From Uliginosibacterium flavum (lineage in GTDB: Bacteria; Pseudomonadota; Gammaproteobacteria; Burkholderiales; Rhodocyclaceae), in contig NZ_JBEWZI010000003.1 in the NCBI RefSeq assembly GCF_040566545.1, positions 1-64,000 on the forward strand: 64,000 nt of DNA, read 5' to 3'. A program made the translations under genes and the position numbers. Positions 1 to 9,368 of this stretch are shown here, piece by piece (positions within the stretch are counted from its first letter, which is position 1; every line of letters starts with the position of its first letter). The notes under the pieces are model-generated. The model saw only the letters and a program-made list of their open reading frames with translations, was not told where the DNA came from and made no database searches.

Positions 1-97
1 CTGCCAACTTGACCAGACGCTTGGTCAAACGCTTATCCCCTGTCTGTGCCTTGCCAAACTCGTCCATTGCCCAGTTCTCCTCGTGATTCATGATCAT
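1..97 (-). CDS. IS4/Tn5-type transposase, N-terminal fragment cut by the window edge
   Basis: Reading the minus strand from an ATG at 97 (or the in-frame ATG at 91) gives an open frame that runs off the left edge. About 32 residues are visible, with the spacing W-A-x3-F-x2-A-x2-G-D-x-R-x-T-x-R-L-V. That is the N-terminal DNA-binding signature of IS4/IS50 (Tn5) transposases. The catalytic DDE part is outside the window, so intactness cannot be judged. Bases 98-135 contain the short inverted repeat ATGCTCT/AGAGCAT and may be the end of the element; no target-site duplication can be checked. The position beside a defence cluster fits an island in which insertion sequences accumulate. Confidence 0.6.
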   Translation of the reverse strand, partial: MIMNHEENWAMDEFGKAQTGDKRLTKRLVKLA

Positions 98-198
98 GCT
101 CTGTCGACAAAGAGCATGAGGCAAGCACAAGGTATACCAGACTAAACTAAGGGGTTATTCTGGGCGCGGGAGATGCGCCGAATTATGCTGGTGGACTT

Positions 199-1209
199 GT
201 GTTGAATGGGGTGGGTCTAAGTTACATCCACAGCTTTGGCTGGCTTCGAGCGTCAGAGCTCGGACAGTTTATGTTTGCCCATACCAAATTTCCTCGGCCA
301 GCTGCCGAGCGCATGGTTCGCGGCTGGATAGAACGCAAACTCGTTATCGAGCGCGTCCTGCCCTCAATTGCTGGGCGCGCACTCGTGCTCAGTGAAGCAG
401 GCGCTCGCCTGCTGCGCCAGCATGGTTCAGAAACAGCCAAGACGAACAAAGACTGGGGCTGTTTCGATGCGGGACAGTGGCATCCTGACCGCCAGTGGGA
501 ACATGACCTGATAGCGGCGGGCATCCTGGCAAAATCAGGCTGCGAATTTCGCTCCGAACGAGAAGTTATTGCCGCCGCCGCTGCGCATGGCGCGGACCTG
601 AAAAAAATACCCGACGGCCTTATTTGTATCGACGGCACGTGGCTAGCGCTGGAGGTCGAAAACGCCAGCAAAACGGGTAAGGACATGGCTCACTTAGCTC
701 AAGGCATTGCCTGGTTTTGCAGCGCTGCGGTGCCCCCACTTGGAGACATACAAATCACGGGGGCTGCAATCGCCCTCGACAAACACGCCCTTGATACAAG
801 AGGCTGTCGTATCAACCACATGAGCCGGGTGACTTCCGCACTGGAAAATTTCATCTCGTCGTCGGTCGAGGTGAAATTCCTGATTTTCGAGCGGCAAGGC
901 TATAGCGTCAGCAATTTCGAGATACTCAACGTCACTATTGAGTCTGTGCCAGGGGCGCGAATCCGTAAGTATTTGGATCGAAACAACGCCTGGAAATTGG
1001 ATCCTGGATACGAGTTGTGGGAAGCCACTTATATGGATGTGCGCGCAACTGTCTGGTTTGCCGCAGATAACGGCGAATGCTGGTGGGTAAATATAGAACC
1101 TACCAACGAGTGTCGGTATGAAATAAACACCAACTCATGCAGCGTTGAAAGCGCCGACGCTGGAAAAATGAAGGCGTGTGAGCTGCTGTCGAAGGTGAAG
1201 TGGAAATAG
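199..1209 (+). CDS. Replication-relaxation-like protein with a PD-(D/E)XK-type core
   Basis: Opens with GTG at 199 and encodes 336 residues. The N-terminal 75 residues look like a winged-helix unit (residues around RAAERMVRGWIERKLV followed by a short hairpin). From about residue 98 the segment with HDLIAAGIL, a conserved-looking E, then KIPDGLICIDG and LALEVENASKTG has the spacing of a PD-(D/E)XK nuclease fold (PDG, then E-x-E, then K). Proteins with this layout are annotated as replication-relaxation or mobilisation-associated proteins on plasmids and integrative elements. I infer DNA binding or nicking linked to element transfer; no experiment or close named homologue supports this. It is separate from the cas operon, with a strong hairpin (1243-1285) between them. 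Confidence 0.45.
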   Translation: MLNGVGLSYIHSFGWLRASELGQFMFAHTKFPRPAAERMVRGWIERKLVIERVLPSIAGRALVLSEAGARLLRQHGSETAKTNKDWGCFDAGQWHPDRQWEHDLIAAGILAKSGCEFRSEREVIAAAAAHGADLKKIPDGLICIDGTWLALEVENASKTGKDMAHLAQGIAWFCSAAVPPLGDIQITGAAIALDKHALDTRGCRINHMSRVTSALENFISSSVEVKFLIFERQGYSVSNFEILNVTIESVPGARIRKYLDRNNAWKLDPGYELWEATYMDVRATVWFAADNGECWWVNIEPTNECRYEINTNSCSVESADAGKMKACELLSKVKWK

Positions 1210-1242
1210 GGGTTGGATCGTACCGCGCGCCTTAGGTATCCC

Positions 1243-1285
1243 AACTTATCCGCCAAGGTATAAGTTATACCTTGGCGGATAAGTT
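1243..1285. terminator. Perfect 20-bp inverted repeat with a 3-nt loop
   Basis: Left arm 1243-1262, loop AGT at 1263-1265, right arm 1266-1285; every arm base pairs. It starts 33 bases after the stop of the preceding gene and lies about 180 bases before cas3. There is no T-run on either side, so it is not a classical intrinsic terminator. It could still block read-through into the cas operon, or be a recombination or protein-binding site. Confidence 0.5.
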
Positions 1286-1463
1286 CCCATAAGTTTGTAG
1301 GCTGCCGATTGCGAACAATCAGGCAAGCCAGCCATCAACTGACGGACAACGCTTCCGCAACCTGCCATTCAGATGACCGCTCCGTTCAGATAAGCATCCT
1401 ATTCATAGCGCATTAGTGCCATGATGCGCATGCATAAATGCATATCTCACCATTGGCGAACAA

Positions 1464-4400
1464 ATGGCTCCCCCTGGCAAAACGGCACCGAACACTTTTC
1501 AAGACGAACTTTTCAATAAGCTGTCCGGTGTTCAGCCCTACCGATGGCAGAAGACTGCGTTCGATCATCTTGTCCGGGGCGACATCCCTGATCAAATCAA
1601 GGCACCCACCGCCGCCGGCAAGACCATGATCCTGCCCACGTTTGTTGCTGCCCTTGCAGCGCAAGCGTCAGCAGGCTCGGTCACCCTTCCTCGACGGCTT
1701 GTATATGTTGTAAACCGGCGCGTGCTTGTTGATGAAGCCACGCGGCTATGTGAGCGAATTCGCGAGATCATTCTGGATGACGAAGCCTCCAAATTAACCG
1801 CGGCACTACGCTTGCTCTCTGCGTCAGGCGTACCCCTGGCGATCTCAACCTTGCGGGGAGCGTTTGAAGACAATGGTGAGTGGTCCGCAGACCCAAGCAC
1901 CCCGGCATTGATCCTCGCGACCCCGGACATGCTTGGAAGCCGACTATTGTTTCGCGGTTATGGCGGACTTGGCAGAAACCGGGCTCCCATGCAGGCAGGA
2001 CTACTGGGTATTGATACGCTGGTCGTGCATGACGAATCACACCTAGCGCGTCCCTTCACCAAATTACTGCGGGAAGTCGAACGTCGCGCTGAGTGGCAAG
2101 CCGAACGGGTCGGTCGCCCACCTCTACGCATCATTGAGATGACGGCCACTCTCAGCCCTGAGAGTGGTACGGGGCGCTCCCCTATCGAATGCAATCCAGC
2201 TGACGATCCACGCCTGCACCAGAGGATGCTCGCGACCAAACATCTGCGACTGGAGCCCGTTGATAACTCGGCTACAAGGGTGAAGCGGATTGTTGAACGC
2301 GTCCGTTTTTATGCTGAATTGAATAAGGCAGTCGCAGTTTTCGTTTCATCACCTGATGAGGCTGCAAAAATTGAACGTGCCGTCTCCGAAGGCAGCAAAC
2401 CAGCGCTCACCTCAGACCGAGTTGCGGTTCTAACCGGCACCATGCGTGGCGTCGAGCGCGAGATGTTGCTGCAAAAGCCCGTATGGCGCCGACTTGCGGC
2501 AGACCGTATTGAGTCTGAAGATCAATCGACCGCGGTGCTTATCGCAACCGGCGCCGGAGAGATCGGCATTGACCTCGACGCGGACATTCTTCTTTGTGAC
2601 GATTCAACGCTCGACCGCCAGATTCAACGTATCGGTCGGTGTAACCGGCGAGGCATGGGCGCAGGTCAAATCCACATTTTCGCTTTAGATAAAGTCGATC
2701 TGAAGCAGGCATTAAGCGCCCGCAGGGCGTGTGCAAGCCGACTGCTGCAAACCTTGCCAGAAACGAGCGATGCGTTAGATGCCAGTCCATTGGCTCTGAC
2801 CGAACTCCTTAAACACCCAGAATACGCAGAGGCAATTGACCCTTCGCCAGTCACTCGTGATCTGGAAGATGGCATTCTCGGGCTGTTTGCATCTACCTCC
2901 TGCCGACTGAAGGAACTGTCAGCACCTGACCCCGCAATCTGGATTCATGGTTTGATCAAAGATCAGCCCGAGATAAGTCTCGTCTGGAGAATGCTGCCGA
3001 CCGACCCCGCCGACTACGAAACATGGCTTGAGGCTTGGCCAATCCATCGTTCAGAGTGCGCCAAGCTGCCGCTCACAAAATTGAACGAAATGCGTATCGC
3101 TGAAATTCGGGCAAGGGCACCGAGCTTCATGCTCGATTCAATGGGCGCATTGCTTGATGCAAACCGTCGCAACTTGCCACCTGGCGGCATCGTGGTTTTC
3201 GATTGCTTGGCCGGTGGCCTGACAGCACAAGGGCTACCTAATTCAAACGTGCTTGAGGTTGTATCTGATGCATCCGTTCACCAGTTTGAAAATGCTCTTC
3301 TCGCAGACCATTCAGTCAGATTTGATGAGGAAGATGGCGTTTGGCAGTGTGGCGACACGGATGCAGACACGCTTCCTTCCTTGATTTCGCTCCTTCACCC
3401 AGGGATGTCCTGCGCATGGTATGAAATTAGTGATGGTCAGCTACGTCTATGGCTAAGACAACAAGACTCGCTCGCAAGCGACTGTGATGAACTGCTCACG
3501 GCGGCACCTCGACTGCTGGTAGAACATCTCGATCTCGCCGCACGCGCAGCCCGGCGAATAGCCCATTCACTTACTTTGCCCAGTGAGCTTAGGTTGGCTT
3601 TGGTGCGCAGCGCCCATATCCATGACCAAGGTAAAGCTCGCACGTGCTGGCAGCACGCAGTCGGCAATTTCGACCCCGCCCGCCCACTCGGAAAATCGGG
3701 CAAGACGGCATTCAATCTGAATGCAAACATGGGCTACCGGCACGAACTTGGCAGCCTGCATGACTGCGAGGACACAGCCCCACTTGTGCGCGAGCTGGTG
3801 GCGACACACCACGGCTACGCACGCCCCACTGTGCGCAAAACCGCCCTGATTCACTCTGGCTGCAAGGAAGCCGCAATGGATGCGGCGCATGGATTTGCCT
3901 ATTTTTCCCGCGACATGGGATTCTGGGGGATTGCCTACCTAGAAGCTCTGCTGAAATGCTCTGATGTGATGGCCGAGACGCAAGCGCAAAGTCTGCTGAA
4001 TGATGAGCGTGTTGCAACAGAACCCCTCCACGCAAAAGCATCTAAAGTCTCCTCAGAACATACCGACATCCCGTTCCGTGCTGAGAATCTCGGGGAGTAT
4101 CTGGCGGCACTTGGATTGCTCTGGCTTGCCGACCAAGCACATACAAACGTGCAACTGAGCTGGGGTACGGCCGGCTGCCGATACCACGGCATCGACGACA
4201 CTCAGATGATGGCACTGCTGAAAACCTTGGCTCACGCAGAAGCCGACGTTGATCTGACCCGCGCGGCCTGTATGGATGCCGGCGATCAAGAAGCCGGGGT
4301 GCCCGGCACTAAGACCAGCAAATACCCGCCATTGATTCTGAACATTGGCGGGCATCCCCAACCATTGAACGCGTGGTGCAACGAACGTTTTTCGGACAAA

Positions 4401-4919
4401 TCTTCCTGGAAACTCGCAGCGGGCCGCTCTGATGCACTACAGACACTTCAAGGAATGCTCAAACAATGCAGTGCTTCGCTGTCCGACATGCAATCACCGG
4501 CCAAGATCCGCGATGTCGTTGCAAGTAAGGGGCTCACAAAAACAAAAGTTCCAGGCGCCGCCAAGGATGAGGCACAACGCTTCCGTTACGACGCGGCAAC
4601 TAGCTGGACAGCTCTTGATGTCGGCTGGTCCCCTTACGAAGAACATATGAGCTTCTCAAGGCCCTGGATAGAGGTATTGGCCGCCTTTGGTATTCAGGCT
4701 GCATTCCCTCCTCCTGCGCGACGCGATGCGCCTTATTTCACCTGGTCAGCCCCACTACCGCTGTTGCTGGCACGCATTGCGGCACGCGGCCTGATGCCTA
4801 CCCCTCTCGCGGGCTATCAGCCCTGCTTTGAATCTGCTGGTCAGAATCTTGATACGTACCCATCCATCCCTCTTGCCCTTCAAGGAGCAACCGCATGTCC
4901 GCAACTGTTGATAGCCTGA
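1464..4919 (+). CDS. cas3: Type I-G Cas3 helicase-nuclease fused to a Csb3/GSU0052-like domain
   Basis: 1151 residues. Residues about 40-460 are a superfamily 2 helicase: Walker A APTAAGKT (about 47-54), a DEAD-like box DESH (about 189), MTATLS (about 227) and motif VI QRIGRCNRRG (about 387). An HD nuclease domain follows: IHDQGK at about 718 and HHG at about 782. The helicase-then-HD order is that of the GSU0051 type Cas3 of subtype I-G. Residues about 868-1151 do not belong to Cas3: ENLGEYLAALGLLWLAD, then WTALDVGWSPYEEHM and WIEVLAAFGIQ, resemble the separate Csb3 (GSU0052) protein that normally follows cas3 in such loci. I infer a Cas3-large-subunit fusion, which would tie target recognition directly to DNA shredding. 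Its last 25 bases overlap csb1. ATG at 1464 is chosen because it opens the helicase frame; its ribosome site is weak. Confidence 0.85.
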   Translation: MAPPGKTAPNTFQDELFNKLSGVQPYRWQKTAFDHLVRGDIPDQIKAPTAAGKTMILPTFVAALAAQASAGSVTLPRRLVYVVNRRVLVDEATRLCERIREIILDDEASKLTAALRLLSASGVPLAISTLRGAFEDNGEWSADPSTPALILATPDMLGSRLLFRGYGGLGRNRAPMQAGLLGIDTLVVHDESHLARPFTKLLREVERRAEWQAERVGRPPLRIIEMTATLSPESGTGRSPIECNPADDPRLHQRMLATKHLRLEPVDNSATRVKRIVERVRFYAELNKAVAVFVSSPDEAAKIERAVSEGSKPALTSDRVAVLTGTMRGVEREMLLQKPVWRRLAADRIESEDQSTAVLIATGAGEIGIDLDADILLCDDSTLDRQIQRIGRCNRRGMGAGQIHIFALDKVDLKQALSARRACASRLLQTLPETSDALDASPLALTELLKHPEYAEAIDPSPVTRDLEDGILGLFASTSCRLKELSAPDPAIWIHGLIKDQPEISLVWRMLPTDPADYETWLEAWPIHRSECAKLPLTKLNEMRIAEIRARAPSFMLDSMGALLDANRRNLPPGGIVVFDCLAGGLTAQGLPNSNVLEVVSDASVHQFENALLADHSVRFDEEDGVWQCGDTDADTLPSLISLLHPGMSCAWYEISDGQLRLWLRQQDSLASDCDELLTAAPRLLVEHLDLAARAARRIAHSLTLPSELRLALVRSAHIHDQGKARTCWQHAVGNFDPARPLGKSGKTAFNLNANMGYRHELGSLHDCEDTAPLVRELVATHHGYARPTVRKTALIHSGCKEAAMDAAHGFAYFSRDMGFWGIAYLEALLKCSDVMAETQAQSLLNDERVATEPLHAKASKVSSEHTDIPFRAENLGEYLAALGLLWLADQAHTNVQLSWGTAGCRYHGIDDTQMMALLKTLAHAEADVDLTRAACMDAGDQEAGVPGTKTSKYPPLILNIGGHPQPLNAWCNERFSDKSSWKLAAGRSDALQTLQGMLKQCSASLSDMQSPAKIRDVVASKGLTKTKVPGAAKDEAQRFRYDAATSWTALDVGWSPYEEHMSFSRPWIEVLAAFGIQAAFPPPARRDAPYFTWSAPLPLLLARIAARGLMPTPLAGYQPCFESAGQNLDTYPSIPLALQGATACPQLLIA

Positions 4920-6019
4920 TAGATCGCCTGCTTACAGATCAAAACCTGATCGCCCTGGTTGCATCCCAACGCTTGAAGCCACTTATTGGCAATACGGTCT
5001 ACCCGGCTTCGTATGCCGCGCCTGATGGCTCAGCGCGCGACGATAAAGGGCCACGCTATTGCATCACCGAACTGCGTGACGGCACCAACATCTGCGTGAT
5101 CGATTCAATCCCTTCACAAGCCAATCGAATTGAGACAGCTCTTCTCACCGACGACTATCTGGGGTTGGTGAGGGAGGTGCGCGTACAGGCCAAACTGGCG
5201 AACGACACAGTCGGAATCCGGCACATGCTCGAACTTGGTCACCGCGCCACGGACGGGGCGGTTCTGGCCTCTACGCTTGAACCTGAAATCACCACGGCGC
5301 TTCGCTGCGTACGCGATGATCCGGCCCCCTTGGCAAGCATTGCTCCTATGTGTTTGCTGATGGGTGTGTGGGATAGCCGTAAAAACCGAACAGGGCTCAA
5401 GCTGCCCCGCGCCTTCAGTGCGACCATCGAGGCCACTGACGTTTCCCAGCGGCAGCGGCATGCGCAATACAACTCGGCATGGCACGCGAATGAACTTGCG
5501 AGCGAGCTTCAGGACGCAGCTGGCGCCAAGCCTTCCGAAATTGGCCTCGACGGAGTGCCTTCTGGCGACGGCTTGGGGGGCGTGGTCGTACACGGAGAGA
5601 TCGGCCGCAACGCGTTCCTGGCAACCAACCCCTTGCGAGCCAACTGTTCCGGCAAGAGCGACACAGCAAAAAATGCTGCTCGCTATATCGCTTCACTTGG
5701 CCTCGTGGCACTGACAATGCCCGCCTCGCCTTGGCTTCGTTCTGGCTGCAACCTCGTACCCGATGGCACAACATTGATTGAGGCGGTCAACACTGACGGC
5801 TCGCGTGAAACGCTGAAAATTACTCACAGCGAAGCTATCGCGGTCGCAAAACAATGCGCCAAAACACTGGGGATTGACCAACTAGCACCGCTTTTGGGTG
5901 AGATCACCGCAGATAACATCCGCAAGCTGGCCTCGGCAAAGGACGAATCACCAGCCAAGGCGAAGGCTGCCAAAGGCAAAAAAACAGCCGCTGACGCAGA
6001 CGCTACCGTGGAGTCCTAA
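4895..6019 (+). CDS. csb1: Type I-G Cas7 (Csb1/GSU0053 family) backbone subunit
   Basis: 374 residues. By family this RAMP protein lines the crRNA and forms the backbone of the I-G Cascade complex. Sequence signs are the N-terminal RLKPLIGNTVYPASY segment, GTNICVIDSIPSQANRIE, a central LMGVWDSRKNRTGLKLPRAF motif and GKSDTAKNAARYIASLGL, all typical of GSU0053-type Csb1. The C-terminus is a lysine/alanine-rich tail (residues about 345-374). The start at 4895 has a good ribosome site (AAGGAG, 4880-4885) inside the end of cas3, and the 25-base overlap indicates translational coupling. It lies between cas3 and csb2 on the same strand, the usual effector order apart from the missing separate csb3. 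Confidence 0.87.
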   Translation: MSATVDSLIDRLLTDQNLIALVASQRLKPLIGNTVYPASYAAPDGSARDDKGPRYCITELRDGTNICVIDSIPSQANRIETALLTDDYLGLVREVRVQAKLANDTVGIRHMLELGHRATDGAVLASTLEPEITTALRCVRDDPAPLASIAPMCLLMGVWDSRKNRTGLKLPRAFSATIEATDVSQRQRHAQYNSAWHANELASELQDAAGAKPSEIGLDGVPSGDGLGGVVVHGEIGRNAFLATNPLRANCSGKSDTAKNAARYIASLGLVALTMPASPWLRSGCNLVPDGTTLIEAVNTDGSRETLKITHSEAIAVAKQCAKTLGIDQLAPLLGEITADNIRKLASAKDESPAKAKAAKGKKTAADADATVES

Positions 6020-6021
6020 TC

Positions 6022-7410
6022 GTGTCCTGGCTGGTACTGAAAGCCCAATTCATTGCGGAACGCTATGGTGGTGAAGAATGGCCGCCTGCGCCCATGCGCC
6101 TGCTTCAGGCCATTGTTGCTGGCGTGCGCAGTATTGATCACCCCGCACTGACATGGCTTGAAACTCAAAAACCACCAACGATCCTCGCAGAACATGAGCC
6201 TGCCACGGCGGCAATTCTGACCTGGGTGCCAAACAACACGGCAAAAGGAACCCCGGCCACACCCGACGAACGCAGTGGACGCGAGCGTCACAACCGATAC
6301 ATAAGGCAACCTGTCAGTTACATCTGGCAATTATCAGCCGAAGATGTAGAGCTTGCTCGCGAAGTGATCCGCCTTGCCGATTCCGTACACACCTTGGGTA
6401 CAGGGCATGACATGTGTCGCGTAGCCGGTCAGATTGAGGACAATGCTCCACCACAAAGTACGGGCGACAACCAGCTATGGCAGCCCATGCCCGCGTTGCA
6501 GATTCTGCGTGATGGGGCACGCAGCCTGCGCGTGCCAATGGTCGGTTCGCTCGCCAGCATTGAGGCTCGGTTTCAGGCAGGTTTGCGGCGTTATCAAGGC
6601 AACGGCGAGTTTGTCTCGCCGGTACTCCCGCCTGCGTTATTCGCCACCCAAGCGTACGCGCCGGCAAATGAGATTCCTCGCCACGTCATGCTACCGATTG
6701 AGCTCGCTACGCCAGAGGGGGCGGAAAAAGCACCGTCATGGCATTGCGGTGATGCCGTAATTGTCGCGGGCATGCTCCGCAACGCCTGCATGAACGCAAC
6801 TCGCAACACGGGGCTCGCCGACTGGGCGGCAGGTCATGCTCCAGCAGACGATCTCGATGCTCGCTTGTCCTGGGTGCCTTTGCCATCTATCGGGCACCAG
6901 CACGCCGACCGGCGTATTCGCCGTGCAATTTTGCTTGCCCGTCCGCAGGAGGCTGAACAACTCGCGGCTCTTTACCCGGCAGTGTTGAGTGGCCAACTCA
7001 CCCTTGTTGATCAAAGCTCAGGGGAGATCAAAGCAATCGCCCGCCAACTCGACACAGCAGATAAAGTGCTTGCGCAGTATCGCCGGGCTGGGACTGTGTT
7101 TCAGAGCATCACCCCCGTTGCTTTGCCAGGCGATTTCGCAACGGATGAGCGACGCACCATCAAATTATTACGCAAAGCCATCCTAGAAGCAGGCATCGAC
7201 CCCGGTCTCGTCAGTAGCATCAAAGCCTCGCATTTACCGTTGCATCCACGCGATGTGCCTCTTGGTGCAGTTAAAACCAAGGCATGGCAAGCAAGAGCAA
7301 TACCCCTTCGTCATGTTCGCATCGAGTTTTCTGAACCGCTAACGGGGCCACTGATCCTTGGCCGAGGGCGACATTACGGTCTTGGCTTGCTCTGCGCGAA
7401 CCCCGAGTGA
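6022..7410 (+). CDS. csb2: Type I-G Cas5-Cas6 fusion protein (Csb2/GSU0054 family)
   Basis: 462 residues from a GTG two bases after the csb1 stop. By family the protein combines a Cas5-like half that caps the crRNA 5' end with a Cas6-like half that cuts pre-crRNA. The N-terminus (WLVLKAQFIAERYGG, then WPPAPMRLLQAIVAG) is the characteristic Csb2 opening. The C-terminal part has HVRIEFSEPLTGPLILGRGRHYGLGLL, whose glycine-rich GRGRHYGLGL loop is typical of RAMP folds and of Cas6-type RNA binding. It is the last cas gene; the array starts 138 bases downstream on the same strand. No cas1, cas2 or cas4 follows. Confidence 0.85.
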   Translation: MSWLVLKAQFIAERYGGEEWPPAPMRLLQAIVAGVRSIDHPALTWLETQKPPTILAEHEPATAAILTWVPNNTAKGTPATPDERSGRERHNRYIRQPVSYIWQLSAEDVELAREVIRLADSVHTLGTGHDMCRVAGQIEDNAPPQSTGDNQLWQPMPALQILRDGARSLRVPMVGSLASIEARFQAGLRRYQGNGEFVSPVLPPALFATQAYAPANEIPRHVMLPIELATPEGAEKAPSWHCGDAVIVAGMLRNACMNATRNTGLADWAAGHAPADDLDARLSWVPLPSIGHQHADRRIRRAILLARPQEAEQLAALYPAVLSGQLTLVDQSSGEIKAIARQLDTADKVLAQYRRAGTVFQSITPVALPGDFATDERRTIKLLRKAILEAGIDPGLVSSIKASHLPLHPRDVPLGAVKTKAWQARAIPLRHVRIEFSEPLTGPLILGRGRHYGLGLLCANPE

Positions 7411-7548
7411 CCGCAGATTGCCGGAGAGATCGCGCACAGTGTTTACGCCACTCTCATCACAGCGGAGTATGTTGGGTTGAACGGGCCAGCGTAGGTTCGC
7501 GCAAAGCCACTATTTTTTGCCCTGCTTCCAAGGATTTGGTAAAGAAGA
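7411..7548 (+). promoter_or_regulatory. Putative CRISPR leader
   Basis: 138 bases between the csb2 stop and the first repeat. Placing the leader here rests on repeat decay: repeats next to it are almost identical, whereas repeats at the far end are badly degenerate, as expected at the old end of an array. It contains an A/T-rich stretch (CTATTTTTTGCC, about 7509-7520), but I cannot assign a promoter with confidence. Confidence 0.55.
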
Positions 7549-9368
7549 GTGGAGTCCCGGTTGAATGACCGGGCTTCGTTGAAGGTCCCAAAATCTCAAT
7601 CGAGACACCCTGCTCGAGGGTGGAGTCCCGGTTGAATGACCGGGCTTCGTTGAAGGAAATCGAAGCCCGCGTACGGATAACTAACCATCGTGGAGTCCCG
7701 GTTGAATGACAGGGCTTCGTTGAAGGTGTCAGTATCCCAATCCAGCAACTTAATTGCTGAGTGGAGTCCCGGTTGAATGACCGGGCTTCGTTGAAGGGCG
7801 AACGACTACATCAAGAGCCCGCCTGATGCGCGTGGAGTCCCGGTTGAATGACCGGGCTTCGTTGAAGGATTCAGTTTGACGTGGTTCAGCCACGGTCCGG
7901 CCGTGGAGTCCCGGTTGAATGACCGGGCTTCGTTGAAGGAAGCGCAAGCCGCCCGCGCCCATCGAGCCGCCCGGTGGAGTCCCGGTTGAATGACCGGGCT
8001 TCGTTGAAGGAAGCGCAACGTGCTGGAGCTGCGCCGGGTTGATGGTGGAGTCCCGGTTGAATGACCGGGCTTCGTTGAAGGCATTCGAGTTTCGCGCCCT
8101 CGCGGGCTTCCTCGAGTGGAGTCCCGGTTGAATGACCGGGCTTCGTTGAAGGTTGAACAGAACCATGTTGCCGGCGGCGGGGTTCTGTGGAGTCCCGGTT
8201 GAATGACCGGGCTTCGTTGAAGGGACACGCAGCCTGGCGCTCGCTTGTCTGGCGTGCGTGGAGTCCCGGTTGAATAACCGGGCTTCGTTGAAGGAGGTGC
8301 GCCTCGCTGGTCCCGCGCAGCGGTGACAGTGGAGTCCCGGTTGAATGACCGGGCTTCGTTGAAGGGTCGTGAATCCCAAGGCCGCCATTGGTGACCCGCT
8401 GTGGAGTCCCGGTTGAATGACCGGGCATCGTTGAAGGACATCCAGATCGGTATCGTCAAACCACTCACCGCGTGGAGCCCCGGTTGAATGACCGGGCTTC
8501 GTTGAAGGAACGACAAGCTGAACCTGAACGTCACGGACGCGCTGTGGAGCCCCGGTTGCATGACCGGGCTTCGTTGAAGAGAGGATGCTCGCGAAGGCGC
8601 CGGCCTGATCTGGGGTGGATTCCCGCCTGCATGGCTGGGCTTCGTTGAAGGAAGAAAAACGGCTATGTGCTGCGCGATATGACGCTTAGAGTCCCGGTTG
8701 CAAGACCGGGCTTCGTTGAAGAAACGGAGAAATCAGTACCTGGGATGTTTCCAATTGCGGAATCCCGGTCGCTCGACCGGGCTTCGTTGAAGATGGTTGC
8801 CATTGTTAAAGTTCTGGCTCCAAGCGTGGTGGACTCCCGGTTGCATGACCGGGAGCTTCGTTGAAGAACCCGCCAGCATGCGAATGCCGAGCGCGTGTAT
8901 CGTGGAGTACCGGTTAAATGGCCGGGCTTCGTTGAAGCATCGACATTGCCACGCGCCGCCTGGTGGCATGGTCGGTGGAGCCCCGGTTGCATGACCGGGC
9001 TTCGTTGAAGGTTCGCTGGCCTGATCCGCAGCGCTGGCCAGATCGTGTGGAATCCCGGTTAAATGGCCGGGCTTCGTTGAAGGATGCGTGACGAATATTG
9101 ATACGGAGTGGATGAACGTAATGTCCTGGTTGAATGACTAGGCTTCGTTGAAGGGATGAGCACCGTCTGGACTTGTTCAAGAACAAGGGGGTGGAGCCCC
9201 GATTGAAAGACCGGGCTTCGTTGAAGTGCCAGCACCAATGCCAGATCCGCGCGGCGCACGGGTGGAGTCCCGGTTGTATGACCGGGCTTCGTTGAAGGAC
9301 CGGTAACTATCAGGTCATCAAAACCCAAGACCGTGAAGTCTCGGCTAAATGACTGGGCTTCGTTGAAG
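7549..9368 (+). CRISPR. Type I-G CRISPR array, 26 repeats and 25 spacers
   Basis: The repeat is 36 bp, beginning GTGGAGTCCC and ending CTTCGTTGAAG, usually followed by a further G. Its centre is a perfect stem CCCGGT/ACCGGG with loop TGAATG. Repeats start at 7549, 7620, 7690, 7761, 7832, 7903, 7974, 8045, 8116, 8187, 8258, 8329, 8401, 8472, 8544, 8615, 8686, 8757, 8829, 8902, 8975, 9047, 9118, 9191, 9262 and 9333. The period is 69-73 bp, so spacers are about 33-37 nt. Repeats 1-12 differ at most by one base. Single changes appear from repeat 13, and repeats 16-26 carry several each; repeat 19 has a 2-nt insertion (GGGAGCTT). Repeat 18 destroys the loop (TCGCTCGA). All 25 spacers look distinct by eye. 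The gradient gives a plus-strand transcript starting at the cas side. Confidence 0.98.
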
